Shown here one piece after another: positions 25,856 to 34,496 of a DNA stretch of 64,000 nt. Position 1 is the first letter of the stretch, and every line of letters starts with the position of its first letter. The position numbers were made by a program, and so were the translations under genes. The notes beneath the pieces are model-generated. The model made no database searches. It was given only the letters and a program-made list of their open reading frames with translations, and was not told the DNA's origin. The DNA is from Ardenticatenaceae bacterium (GTDB taxonomy: Bacteria > Chloroflexota > Anaerolineae > Promineifilales > Promineifilaceae), in NCBI GenBank assembly GCA_020634455.1, contig JACKBQ010000001.1, positions 682,001 through 746,000 of the forward strand. The letters run 5' to 3'.

Positions 25856-27196
25856 TCAACTCATTAGGTTATAGATTCCTTCAGCCAAATCACTAATTTT
25901 CATGCGATTGTAACCAGGAATGTAGCTTTCCAGAGTGTTATTGAGTGGGTCAGCCCATTGGCACGGCAATGCTGCTGCACCATTCATCACACCCACAACA
26001 GATCCCACAGTTGCCCCGGTGCAATCGGTATCCCAACCGCCCATCACGGCAATGCCAATACTCTTGCCAAAATCTTTATCTCCATACAGCAAGCCCAGGG
26101 CCACCAGGCCAGCATTGGGGATGGTTTGCACCCAGTTAAAGCCAACATCGGCTCGGTAATAGATGCCATGCTTTTGCTGAATGAGGCGCAGGGTTTCTTC
26201 CCAGTCACTTTCCATTTCCCACCAGGCAAGCACATCGCTAATTGCTTCATGGAAGCGACTTTGAGGTGGAATTTCGGCTAAACCAGCGCGAATAACATCA
26301 GCGGGTGAATCGAGTACGTAAGCAGCCGCAACCATTGCGGCAACCCACATCCCGCCATAAATGCCGTTGCCCGTATGGCTCAACGCCGCATCTCGGTAAG
26401 CCAGTTCAGCGGCGCGGCGCGGCTGTCCAGGGCAAACATAGCCATAAACATCGGTGCGAATTTGCGCGCCAATCCATTCCCGGTACGGATTGCGGTAGTG
26501 CGCAGCCTGGGTCGCAGGCAAGCCGTTGACCAAATTTTTGTAGACGATGTGTTCGGCCGTATACACTCGATCATACGCAAAGTGAGATAACCAAAATTGA
26601 GCCACATCGGCCGTAGTAAAATCAGGCCCATAGGTTTTGAGAATGTGGAAAGCGGCGATGATGTACTCAATATCATCATCCTGCACCACCTGCGTGATGT
26701 TGCCCAGGGTAGCGTGATCCCAATGATTAAAGATGGGGTTAAACACCACATCATCGGGTTGGTGGTTAAGGCGGGGCGCATAGTTGGTTAGCGGATAAGC
26801 GTTGCCATGTTCCAGATAGCGACGCACGTTGGCAGCGGTGGCCAGCCCTTCCAGGGGTTTACCCAACATCATCCCCGCACAGCGACCTAACACGCCGCCA
26901 TGAAGCTTGTCGAAGAGCGCGTCCGGTTGCGCCATCGCAAAACCCTGTGGCTCAGCAAGTGTGGCCAAAATGCCCGCATAATCATCCGGCTCGATGTAAG
27001 GCCAATCAGCCACAGGCGGCAGTTGGGCCAGCTGCGGCCAGTAATGATCAACATCAACCTGGTCAGCAGACATTTCTGCAATTTCGCGGCGATATTCGTC
27101 AAGAATCTTGGGGTCGCGCCCTTGCTCTGCCAGTAAATTCAGTTCGGCTAAGAGTAAATTTTTGGGGCTGTATAAAGGATGCGGTTTCTCTGCCAT
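25856..27196 (-). CDS. ADP-ribosylglycohydrolase family protein
   Basis: A 446-residue protein. It has GRCAGMMLGKPLEGL, a metal-site QDDDIEYIIAAF (in place of the usual SDDT), and GWDTDCTGATVGSVVG, which is the DxDxxG/A magnesium motif. The residues expected for two metals are thus present. Family enzymes hydrolyse ADP-ribose bonds or, in operons like yegTUV, probably other ribosides. ATG 27196 is preferred because GGAGAG lies 8 bases upstream. It is transcribed with the PfkB gene. Confidence 0.9.
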   Translation of the reverse strand: MAEKPHPLYSPKNLLLAELNLLAEQGRDPKILDEYRREIAEMSADQVDVDHYWPQLAQLPPVADWPYIEPDDYAGILATLAEPQGFAMAQPDALFDKLHGGVLGRCAGMMLGKPLEGLATAANVRRYLEHGNAYPLTNYAPRLNHQPDDVVFNPIFNHWDHATLGNITQVVQDDDIEYIIAAFHILKTYGPDFTTADVAQFWLSHFAYDRVYTAEHIVYKNLVNGLPATQAAHYRNPYREWIGAQIRTDVYGYVCPGQPRRAAELAYRDAALSHTGNGIYGGMWVAAMVAAAYVLDSPADVIRAGLAEIPPQSRFHEAISDVLAWWEMESDWEETLRLIQQKHGIYYRADVGFNWVQTIPNAGLVALGLLYGDKDFGKSIGIAVMGGWDTDCTGATVGSVVGVMNGAAALPCQWADPLNNTLESYIPGYNRMKISDLAEGIYNLMS

Positions 27197-27259
27197 CGTC
27201 ATAACTCTCCGTTTTGTTTTCCACCAGCAGTGCAATGATTGGCTTAGGTGGATAAAATG

Positions 27260-27287
27260 TTAACTCAATATTGGCTTCAGGTACAAT
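27260..27287 (+). promoter_or_regulatory. Possible promoter for the cyclo-ligase-like gene
   Basis: TTAACT (27260-27265), a 16-base spacer and TACAAT (27282-27287) lie about 38 bases before the ATG at 27325. This is a moderate sigma-70 match in a divergent intergenic region. Confidence 0.35.
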
Positions 27288-27324
27288 CTAACAATCAAGT
27301 TGCTTAAACAAGCAAGGAGCAATT

Positions 27325-28089
27325 ATGGAAGAGAAAAAGCTAAGATGGGCCGGACGCAATTCAGCCAAGGATCAACTGCGAGCCAGCATTTGGTCTGCAT
27401 TGCAAGAAAGCGGGTCAGGCATTGGCAAAATTTGGGATTCCATTCCTAATTTTGTGGGGACCGAAGCTGCCGCTGAGAAGCTTTCTCAGTTACCCATTTG
27501 GCAAAAAGCCAAAGTGATTAAATCCAATCCCGATTCCCCACACATACCCGTGCGGTACAGAGCTTTAAGAGATGGCAAGCTGCTTTACATGCCGGTACCG
27601 GAGCTGGCGAAGGCGTTTCCCTTTGTGCTGCTCGACCCTGCGAAACTCACCCAACAAGGCGTGCCATTTGAGGAAGCGGCTCACAAGGATGGGGCTCTCA
27701 AGTATGGGCAGCGCGTCCAATTCACAGAAATGCTGCCCATGGATCTGCTGGTTGTCGGTTGCGTGGCGGTTAGCCGCAACGGTGGCCGAACGGGTAAAGG
27801 TGGTGGCTTTGCCGACCTTGAGTTGGGTATATTCCGGGAGGTTGGCATTCTTCCGGCTCATGCCAATCTGGTTACAACGGTGCATGATTTACAGATCGTT
27901 GATGATGGGCTTTTAACTTTGCAGACGCATGATTCACCGCTGGATTGGATTGTGACACCAAATGAGGTCATTGAGACCTGCACCAGCCATCCACGACCAA
28001 CGGGTGTCTATTGGGACAGTATCCTGCCTGAACAGTATGAGGCAATTCCCTTTCTTAGAACGCTTCGAGAGCAGTTGGAAGCCAAATAA
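27325..28089 (+). CDS. 5-formyltetrahydrofolate cyclo-ligase family protein
   Basis: A 254-residue protein of the 5-FTHF cyclo-ligase fold (longer type resembling MTHFSD). It has FVGTEAAAEKL, KVIKSNPDSPHIPVRYRAL, LPMDLLVVGCVAVSRNGGRTGKGGGFADLELG and a late VTPNEVIETCTSHPRPTG. The GRTGKGGGFADLE stretch matches the family nucleotide loop (GxRLGxGGGYYD). It lacks several residues usual in the true cyclo-ligase, so another ATP-dependent reaction is possible. An AAGGAG site precedes the ATG. It converges on the fused PfkB gene. Confidence 0.82.
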   Translation: MEEKKLRWAGRNSAKDQLRASIWSALQESGSGIGKIWDSIPNFVGTEAAAEKLSQLPIWQKAKVIKSNPDSPHIPVRYRALRDGKLLYMPVPELAKAFPFVLLDPAKLTQQGVPFEEAAHKDGALKYGQRVQFTEMLPMDLLVVGCVAVSRNGGRTGKGGGFADLELGIFREVGILPAHANLVTTVHDLQIVDDGLLTLQTHDSPLDWIVTPNEVIETCTSHPRPTGVYWDSILPEQYEAIPFLRTLREQLEAK

Positions 28090-28098
28090 AGTCTGCCA

Positions 28099-29883
28099 TT
28101 AATAAGCAGTTGTTCGGTAGACAGGCTGGAAAAGCTCTTTGCGCTTGGCACAAATAGGGTCCAGGGCACATTTAGCGCATTCTGGTTCCGTCATTTCTGG
28201 GCAACGGCGGCGCGCATCGAAGAAGAACCAATCTATGGCACCGATTGTCTTGCCAGAAACGGCCGTGAGTTGCTCAATTGCGTTATAAGCAGCTTGCCGA
28301 ACAACCTGTTCGTCGGCCTCCGAAATCACTCGTCGTGCCGCTATTGCGGCTGCAAGCGCCTCGTCTTTCACTTCAATCAGGCCTACGCGAAGACATGAGC
28401 GCATCAAGTGGTAATCAATAACCGGGGTGGCTATATCATCCGGGGCAAAGGTGAGAAATTTTTCTGGGCGCTGATTGAGGATGAGGGCCAACAGCATTGA
28501 TTTTTTGCGTAGTGGGTCTTCTTTGTAGCCGCCAATTTTATCCAGGAGCATGAGGAGGGTTTGCAACGGCCGTTCACTCCCCCTTGCCTCTTCCACCAAA
28601 CTTTGTGGTGTATACCCCAACGCCTGCATATCCTGCCCATAGCTACGCGCCATTTGCCAATGCAGATCAAGCGCAGGCATCACATCTTGCCCATTGTCAT
28701 CACGGTAAATTTCGGCAAATGCCTCTGCGGTGACGGATGCTTGCCCCTTAACCGTGAGGAACTCTGGATATTCCGTCATTGCTCGCCGATAAACTTGCGA
28801 CAAATAAGACGACCCTTTGCGCATCTGGCCTTGAATGGGCGCAATGAGTGGCTGGTGGTAACGGCCGTCTTGCGTCGTCCAGAAGCCAAACTGTTGCAAC
28901 GTAGAGGCAAAGAAGAAGTCCAGCGTGCCCGGATCGCCAACGGGCGGATGATCTGGTCCGGCAAAATCAGAATCAGCTACCTCTGGCAGCGTCGCGGCCA
29001 AGGTTGCCACGCGCTCAATTTGGGCTGCATCAAGCGAGACCCTTGGCGAGAGAAGTAAGGGGGGAACGGCCGTATCGGCCAGTAAAGCCGCTGGCCCCAC
29101 AACCTGCACCGTTTCAGCGGCTGGCGGCACCGCTCTTCGCGCTGCTTCTACCGGGTGGTACCCTTGCGCCAAAAAAGCCAACGTACTGCCACAAAATGTA
29201 TCGCCAGCCCCAGTAGGATCTACGGTTGGTACCGATAAGGCAGGAATGTGCGTGACAACAGAGCCCTGGATCACTTGCACCCCTTTGGCACCCAGCGTTA
29301 AGAACATGAGCTTACCAGGCCTGGCCTGAGCAGCCTCCACAGAACCGAAAAGTGCAATGCCCTCTGTCTCGTTCAAAAAGTAGACATCGGCAATCTCAAG
29401 AACAGCTTGCGTGGTCTGTGGATCAGTTTGAATACCACCAAGATTGGCTCCGGCTGAAAGAAACGGAGCGTTACGCTGCCGACAAGCTTGCAAAAAAGCA
29501 AGTTGGTGATGCAAACTGCCCAATCCAATCACATGGACAGCACTGTAATCGCTTAAATCCGCTGGCAATTGCCCTGGATCCATTGTGAGTTCGGCACCTG
29601 AATAGACGCTTAAATAAGTTGTTCCTTTTTCATTGTGCTCAATCTCCATACGAGGAATTTCATCAGGCGTTACCTGTGGCCCCAGCCAAAACAAGCGATC
29701 AGCAGCAGGTTGGAGGGAGGCTGGCATAGGGTGTGGTAATGGCGCAAATAGGCCAGCGTCTACACCACAGCGACGGGCGGCCAAGGCCGTGTAAAGACCC
29801 CCGCCGCCAAACGTATGGTGTGTTTGCCCAAAGAAATGGAGCGTATCAAAAGAAGCGCCACCAACCACAAGTACTTTTTTCAT
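28099..29883 (-). CDS. PfkB kinase fused to a cysteine-cluster, glycosylase-like domain
   Basis: A 594-residue two-part protein. Residues 1 to about 285 form a PfkB kinase (VLVVGGASFDTLHFFG, GGGLYTALAARRCG, DPTGAGDTFCGS with catalytic Asp). Residues from about 310 to the end are mostly helical, with FFFASTLQQFGFW, KGSSYLSQVYRRAM and PVIDYHLMRSCLRVG. They finish with four Cys (about 561, 569, 572, 578) spaced C-x7-C-x2-C-x5-C, close to the Fe-S loop of endonuclease III-type HhH glycosylases. The second half also recalls queuosine-nucleotide glycosylases (Qng1, DUF2419). A kinase joined to a nucleotide glycosylase would phosphorylate a nucleoside and then release its base (inference). The start at 29883 has GGAGA 5 bases upstream. 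Confidence 0.82.
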   Translation of the reverse strand: MKKVLVVGGASFDTLHFFGQTHHTFGGGGLYTALAARRCGVDAGLFAPLPHPMPASLQPAADRLFWLGPQVTPDEIPRMEIEHNEKGTTYLSVYSGAELTMDPGQLPADLSDYSAVHVIGLGSLHHQLAFLQACRQRNAPFLSAGANLGGIQTDPQTTQAVLEIADVYFLNETEGIALFGSVEAAQARPGKLMFLTLGAKGVQVIQGSVVTHIPALSVPTVDPTGAGDTFCGSTLAFLAQGYHPVEAARRAVPPAAETVQVVGPAALLADTAVPPLLLSPRVSLDAAQIERVATLAATLPEVADSDFAGPDHPPVGDPGTLDFFFASTLQQFGFWTTQDGRYHQPLIAPIQGQMRKGSSYLSQVYRRAMTEYPEFLTVKGQASVTAEAFAEIYRDDNGQDVMPALDLHWQMARSYGQDMQALGYTPQSLVEEARGSERPLQTLLMLLDKIGGYKEDPLRKKSMLLALILNQRPEKFLTFAPDDIATPVIDYHLMRSCLRVGLIEVKDEALAAAIAARRVISEADEQVVRQAAYNAIEQLTAVSGKTIGAIDWFFFDARRRCPEMTEPECAKCALDPICAKRKELFQPVYRTTAY

Positions 29884-30014
29884 CATATTCTCCAATTGTC
29901 TTTCGTGATGATAGTCAAATCCTCATACCAACTGCTGCACACGCCAATTCTACCACCTTTGCCAAATTACCATTGAGGGCAAAAATATGGCTGCGTGCGT
30001 CCTTTGATTAAAGT

Positions 30015-30043
30015 TTGGGTCAGGACAAAGATTTGGCTACAAT
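30015..30043 (+). promoter_or_regulatory. Predicted housekeeping promoter for the MFS-PfkB operon
   Basis: TTGGGT (30015-30020), a 17-base spacer and TACAAT (30038-30043) lie about 47 bases before ATG 30090. This match also argues that the MFS gene does not start further upstream. Confidence 0.5.
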
Positions 30044-30089
30044 CATTTCGACGGTGGTCATCACAAACAATACATGGATTAAATTCATC

Positions 30090-31244
30090 ATGCGACTTTC
30101 TATTTCTACCAGCAACCGATTCCGGCTATTTTTTGGTGTGCAATTTGCTGGCATTGGTATTTATTTTTCTTTCATAGCGCTTTATCTAAACAGCCTGGAG
30201 TTGACCGGCGCTCAACTTGGCTTGTTATTTGCCCTCATTCCACTTATCTCCTTCCTCGTTCAACCGCTGTGGGGATTTGCAACCGATATTTACCACCGCC
30301 AGCGAATAGCGTTGGTTGTCGCCTGCTTTGGGGTAGCCGCAGCGATGATCGGCATGGCTCAGGCCAAAACTTTTTGGCCTATTTTGCTCTTTACTGTTCT
30401 TCATGCTGTGATGATGGCCCCTATCGGCATCCTGGTTACAGCGCTTGCCCTTGAGCATTTAAATCGCCAATCGGCTGGCAACTTTGGGGCTTTACGACTA
30501 TGGGGCTCGATTGGCTATGCGATATCTACTTTTGGCATTGGCACCTGGCTGCTTGACCAAGGAAACATCTGGTGGATTTTGCCGCTTTATGGTTTGTGCA
30601 ACCTCATTTTGGGCCTCCTTGCTTTGTCGTTGCCCGATGCAGACGTTCACGGGCAAAGTAGCTGGCAGGAAGGGGTAACTTTGCTACAACGACAGCGTGG
30701 ACTGGCTTTGTTTTTGTTCGCTATCATGCTCATCGGGTTTACGCACGGCATTGTGAATTATTACCTGTCAGTGTATCTAAGCGATATTCAGGCGGCAGGG
30801 TGGGTCATTGGGGTAACTTTGGCGTTAGCGGCCGTTTTTGAAGTACCTTTTATGGGGCGAGCGCACCGTTTTATGGAGCGATGGGGAGTACGGCCTGTTT
30901 TGCTTTTTGGGTTGGCGATGTTTGTTGTACGTTGGTTTCTTTACATCTTCATCAAGGAGCCTTTGCTGGTCTTGCCAACCCAAATTTTGCACAGCATAGG
31001 CATTACATCGTTGTTAATTGTGGGGGTTCTTTATATGGATCGCCAATTGGAACCCAAATGGCGCACTTCGGCTCAATCGCTTTATACCGCTTCGTTCGCG
31101 GGCATTGGGCCAGCCGTGGGGCTTTATTTTGCCGGTAATTTGTACAGCAGCTACGGCATTCAATCGGTTTGGATTTTTTCCACATTGGTTGGATTGGCCG
31201 GGACAATCATTTTGGCCTTCGCGGTCTATGCAAAATCGGAATAG
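30090..31244 (+). CDS. MFS transporter, possible nucleoside or sugar carrier
   Basis: A 384-residue carrier with about twelve helices and the LacY/NupG-like (MFS_1_like) pattern: NRFRLFFGVQFAGIGIYFSFIALYLNSL at the start, then QPLWGFATDIYHRQRIAL. ATG 30090 is chosen because a good promoter lies just before it. A PfkB gene follows after 2 bases, so the carrier probably imports the kinase substrate. The neighbourhood (ADP-ribosylglycohydrolase, PfkB, MFS) is similar in content to E. coli yegTUV, where the carrier is a nucleoside symporter. Confidence 0.87.
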   Translation: MRLSISTSNRFRLFFGVQFAGIGIYFSFIALYLNSLELTGAQLGLLFALIPLISFLVQPLWGFATDIYHRQRIALVVACFGVAAAMIGMAQAKTFWPILLFTVLHAVMMAPIGILVTALALEHLNRQSAGNFGALRLWGSIGYAISTFGIGTWLLDQGNIWWILPLYGLCNLILGLLALSLPDADVHGQSSWQEGVTLLQRQRGLALFLFAIMLIGFTHGIVNYYLSVYLSDIQAAGWVIGVTLALAAVFEVPFMGRAHRFMERWGVRPVLLFGLAMFVVRWFLYIFIKEPLLVLPTQILHSIGITSLLIVGVLYMDRQLEPKWRTSAQSLYTASFAGIGPAVGLYFAGNLYSSYGIQSVWIFSTLVGLAGTIILAFAVYAKSE

Positions 31245-31246
31245 TT

Positions 31247-32167
31247 ATGAATATTGATTACATTACCTTTTCTAATTTAATTATTGATGACATCGTTTTC
31301 CCAGACGGCCGTTCCTCCATGAACGTCACAGGCGGCGCGGGTCTGCACGCGCTGGTTGGTATGCGCGTCTGGAGCGACAGCATCGGCTATGCGGCCACTG
31401 TTGGGGCCGATCTGGATCAAAAGCATCTGGATGGGCTCACCCGTTTTGGCGTAGATGTGAATGGTTTGGTGCTGCGGGAAAACTATGCTACGGCGCGTGC
31501 CTGGCAAATTTTTGAAGAAGATGACACACGCATCGAAATTTTCCGTACCAACCTGGAAGAGTTTAGGCAGAAAAAAGTGACGGCAGCAGATTTGCCCCCA
31601 TCCTATCGCCAGGCCAAAGGATTCCACATCCAATGGGCTTCCGCTATAGAGACAGAGGCACTTGTTCGTGATCTCAAAGTCGATAACCCGCACGTGAAGC
31701 TGGTGCTGGAGGCGAGCATGGATGATTCGCCAGAATCGCAGGCAATTTGGCGGCGGATTTTTCCCCAGATTGCTCTCTTCGCCCCAGATCGAGAAGAAGC
31801 AGGCGCGATTACCGGCCAATCGGAGCCAGAAGCGATGTGTGATGAACTGCTCACCTGGGGCGCACCTCTAATTGCCATTCGCATGGGTGCCAGGGGTTCA
31901 ATCGTCAAAGCAAGCAACGGGGAAGGGTGGCGTTTGCCCGCTGTACCCACCCATATTGTGGATGTAACTGGCGCTGGCAACAGCTACTGCGGCGGTTTTG
32001 TCACGGGGTTGGGAGATGGTTTGTCGCTGCTGGAATCGGCGTTGCGCGGGGTGGTGAGCGCCAGTTTTGCCCTGGAACAGTTGGGGCTGCCAAATTGGGT
32101 GGAACGGCCGTCTGCCGAAGCCGAACGCCGCCTGAACTGGGCACGAGAGCGCGTTGAGAGGTTGTAG
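31247..32167 (+). CDS. PfkB-like protein with GAGN motif (sister of 35910 gene)
   Basis: A 306-residue protein starting MNIDYITFSNLIIDDIVFPDG, then TGGAGLHALVGMRVWSD. The second signature is DVTGAGNSYCGGF with Asn245 in the catalytic Asp position. It closely matches the gene at 35910 over its whole length (FSN.IIDDI.FPDG, DLPPSYRQA.GFH, NGEG.RLPAVPT, GLGDGLSL). ATG 31247 lies 2 bases after the MFS stop. Such near-duplicate genes 4.7 kb apart suggest recent duplication with altered substrate. Confidence 0.87.
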   Translation: MNIDYITFSNLIIDDIVFPDGRSSMNVTGGAGLHALVGMRVWSDSIGYAATVGADLDQKHLDGLTRFGVDVNGLVLRENYATARAWQIFEEDDTRIEIFRTNLEEFRQKKVTAADLPPSYRQAKGFHIQWASAIETEALVRDLKVDNPHVKLVLEASMDDSPESQAIWRRIFPQIALFAPDREEAGAITGQSEPEAMCDELLTWGAPLIAIRMGARGSIVKASNGEGWRLPAVPTHIVDVTGAGNSYCGGFVTGLGDGLSLLESALRGVVSASFALEQLGLPNWVERPSAEAERRLNWARERVERL

Positions 32168-32169
32168 TT

Positions 32170-33090
32170 TTACGGCCGTTTTCGCCCAAACAGATCGCTC
32201 AACTGACCCCGCCTCACCTGAACCAGCGCCAGACCCACCAGCATGAGAACAATACCCACAATCTCATTGCCGGTGAGCGTTTCGCCTAAAATTGGGATAG
32301 CCAGTAAAGCCGTCCAGATGACCGTAGACGCCCCCAGAATGCTGGCTTCATAAGACCGCAGCGTGCGCAAAATATAGTTCCAGACCGTCATGCTAAAGGC
32401 AATCATCACCAATCCTGCATAAAACAGCGTGGCAAAATTGGCCAGCCCCGAAATTTGCGGGGGCCAATCGAACAAAATCCCCACCAGAACAAGCATTCCC
32501 CCACCAATAAGCAAGGCAACCGTGGAGATAATGCTGTTGCTCAATTGATTTTTTGTAACGATGGCCAGCTTGCGCGTGATATTGTTGGTATAGGCGACGC
32601 CAAGAATACCGACCAGGATAAGCAGCCCCCCTCTCAGCTCGGACGGGGGCGGTATTTCAAGGAAGAAAACGCGCAAACCCACTAAGGCAACGGCCGCTCC
32701 CAGAATTTGAAAGATGGTGGGTGACTCTTTTAAGATAAAAATGCTCATACCCATCGTCACAAAGCCGACGAAATTCACCAGATAGGTGTTGGTGGTGGCT
32801 TCTAGCAAATCGAGTGAAAGCGTGAGAGTGGATCGGGCGACAAAGAAGTTGAAAAAACCGATGGCAAAAAGATACATCCAGACAGTTCGCGGCAAGCCGG
32901 TGGGAATGCGCTCTTTGCGAATTGCAAACGTGTAAATAGATAAGCCAACCATGCCAACGGCGACAGACAGCCAGGCAAAGGTGAACGGCGGCACGTCGGA
33001 CAGGGCGAGCTTGATAAGCACGGTGCCCAGCGACATGAAGACAAGGATGGTGAGGGTTTGAAGGATGGCAATAATTCGTTGGTTTGTCAT
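32170..33090 (-). CDS. EamA/DMT family transporter
   Basis: A 306-residue membrane protein with ten likely helices in two EamA repeats. MSLGTVLIKLALSDVPPFTFAWLSVAVG opens the first repeat and ILGASTVIWTALLAIPILGETLTGNEIVGIVLML closes the second. The GETLTGNEIVG end is a family mark. Such carriers export metabolites such as amino acids or nucleosides. It is convergent with the upstream PfkB gene and divergent from the Cys/Met enzyme gene, so it could export a product such as an amino acid. Confidence 0.88.
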   Translation of the reverse strand: MTNQRIIAILQTLTILVFMSLGTVLIKLALSDVPPFTFAWLSVAVGMVGLSIYTFAIRKERIPTGLPRTVWMYLFAIGFFNFFVARSTLTLSLDLLEATTNTYLVNFVGFVTMGMSIFILKESPTIFQILGAAVALVGLRVFFLEIPPPSELRGGLLILVGILGVAYTNNITRKLAIVTKNQLSNSIISTVALLIGGGMLVLVGILFDWPPQISGLANFATLFYAGLVMIAFSMTVWNYILRTLRSYEASILGASTVIWTALLAIPILGETLTGNEIVGIVLMLVGLALVQVRRGQLSDLFGRKRP

Positions 33091-33135
33091 GATTCTAAAA
33101 ACCGTATGACCTAAAAAGTCAATGGGAGGGTTTAT

Positions 33136-33279
33136 ATGCTTACCGGGGCGGGATCAGCATACCCGAAGTATGGTGCCTGGGCAAGCAATCTGAGGGACTC
33201 TTTGACACACAATTTGGTAGGCGATACTATCCGCAGGGAGCAACTATCTACCATGACCATTCAGGCTACAGCGAGGTGA
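33136..33279 (+). other. Possible 47-residue leader ORF
   Basis: An ATG at 33136 follows GGGAGGG by 5 bases and opens a 47-codon frame that stops 3 bases before the start of the Cys/Met enzyme gene. The region can also form stems such as TATGCT/AGCATA. The peptide resembles nothing I know. It could be a leader peptide or chance. I found no S-adenosylmethionine riboswitch consensus here. Confidence 0.25.
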
Positions 33280-33282
33280 AAA

Positions 33283-34482
33283 ATGAATTCTGCTAAAAGA
33301 GAAAAATTAGGGTTTGGCAGCAAAGCTGTTTATTATGCCCCGGACGCCGAAACGCAGTCCATTAATATGCCCATTTACATGTCTTCCAGTTTTCAATATA
33401 CGGCCGAATCGTATCAGCGTGTTGTGGATGGTGAACGGAAGGAAGTGAATATTTACGGCCGTTGCGGAAATCCCGCCGAATACCAATTTGAAGAACAGAT
33501 GATGCAGATCGAAGGAGCTGACGCTTGTTTAGCCACCGCCTCTGGCATGGCGGCAATTTCGGTGGCGCTCTTTGGGCTGCTCAAAAGTGGCGATCATATC
33601 GTGTGCGACTGGACAACGTACAGCTCCACGCACGAAATGCTTGACCATCGCTTAACCGACTACGGGATTACGACGACGTTTGTAAACATGGCCGATGTAG
33701 ATGCTGTGGCGGCGGCCATCCAGGACAACACCAAGGTTTTGTACATGGAAACAATCGCCAATCCCACCATGAAGGTAGCAGCTATACCCCCTTTGGTGAA
33801 GCTGGCCCATGAGCGGGGCATTGTAGTGATTTGTGACAACACGTTTGCCAGTCCTTATGTGATACGGCCGTTAGAATGGGGTGTTGACCTCGTGCTGGAA
33901 AGCGCCACCAAATTCATCGGCGGCCACAGCGACGCGATTGGCGGGACTATCTGCATGAAGTCAGACATCTTGCCCGCCGATTTTTTGGAGCAGATTCGCT
34001 GGAACACCATGGTCAAACTGGGTTCCCCCATTTCGCCTTTTAGCGCCTGGCTGCTGCTGCGCGGCATTCAAACGCTGCATGTGCGCGTGGAAAGAATGTG
34101 CCAGACGGCGATGACGCTGGCCAAATATTTCGAGACCCATCCAAAAGTAAACCAAGTGTGGTATCCAGGCTTGCCCTCGCATCCGCAACATGACATTGCG
34201 GTCGCCCAAATGCCTAAATTTGGCGGCATGTTAACCTTTGCGGTAAAAGATGCCGATGCGGCCGTTAAAGTTCTTGGCACCTTAGAATTGGCGACATTTG
34301 CCGCCAGTTTGGGCGGCGTGCGCACAACCACCCAAATTCCAGCCACGATGGCTTTTCTGGACATCCCGGAAGAGCAGCTCGCCAGCATGAACATTAGCCA
34401 GGGCATGATTCGCGTCTCCACCGGGTTGGAAGATGCAGCAGATTTAATAGCAGATTTCGAGCAGGCTCTGGCCAAAATCTAG
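33283..34482 (+). CDS. Cys/Met metabolism PLP-dependent enzyme
   Basis: A 399-residue gamma-family PLP enzyme (cystathionine gamma-synthase, gamma-lyase or methionine gamma-lyase). Seen are YGRCGNPAEYQFEEQM (Tyr-x-Arg for phosphate), ATASGMAAISVAL, ICDNTFASPYVIRPLEWGVDLVLESATKFIGGH with the PLP Lys, and SLGGVRTTTQIPATM near the substrate Arg. Sequence alone does not separate synthase from lyase. The GAGGTG site precedes ATG 33283. It is followed after 14 bases by an amidohydrolase of the adenosylhomocysteine deaminase type, hinting at sulfur amino acid or S-adenosyl compound recycling. Confidence 0.92.
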   Translation: MNSAKREKLGFGSKAVYYAPDAETQSINMPIYMSSSFQYTAESYQRVVDGERKEVNIYGRCGNPAEYQFEEQMMQIEGADACLATASGMAAISVALFGLLKSGDHIVCDWTTYSSTHEMLDHRLTDYGITTTFVNMADVDAVAAAIQDNTKVLYMETIANPTMKVAAIPPLVKLAHERGIVVICDNTFASPYVIRPLEWGVDLVLESATKFIGGHSDAIGGTICMKSDILPADFLEQIRWNTMVKLGSPISPFSAWLLLRGIQTLHVRVERMCQTAMTLAKYFETHPKVNQVWYPGLPSHPQHDIAVAQMPKFGGMLTFAVKDADAAVKVLGTLELATFAASLGGVRTTTQIPATMAFLDIPEEQLASMNISQGMIRVSTGLEDAADLIADFEQALAKI

Positions 34483-34496
34483 CCAGGAAGAAGCGA

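Noticed and set aside
25856..27196. DraG-type control of nitrogenase by the ADP-ribosylglycohydrolase
   Set aside because: No nitrogenase or DraT gene is near, and pairing with a PfkB kinase favours small-molecule breakdown.
33091..33282. S-adenosylmethionine riboswitch before the Cys/Met enzyme gene
   Set aside because: The conserved core of SAM-I type switches was not found by reading both strands.
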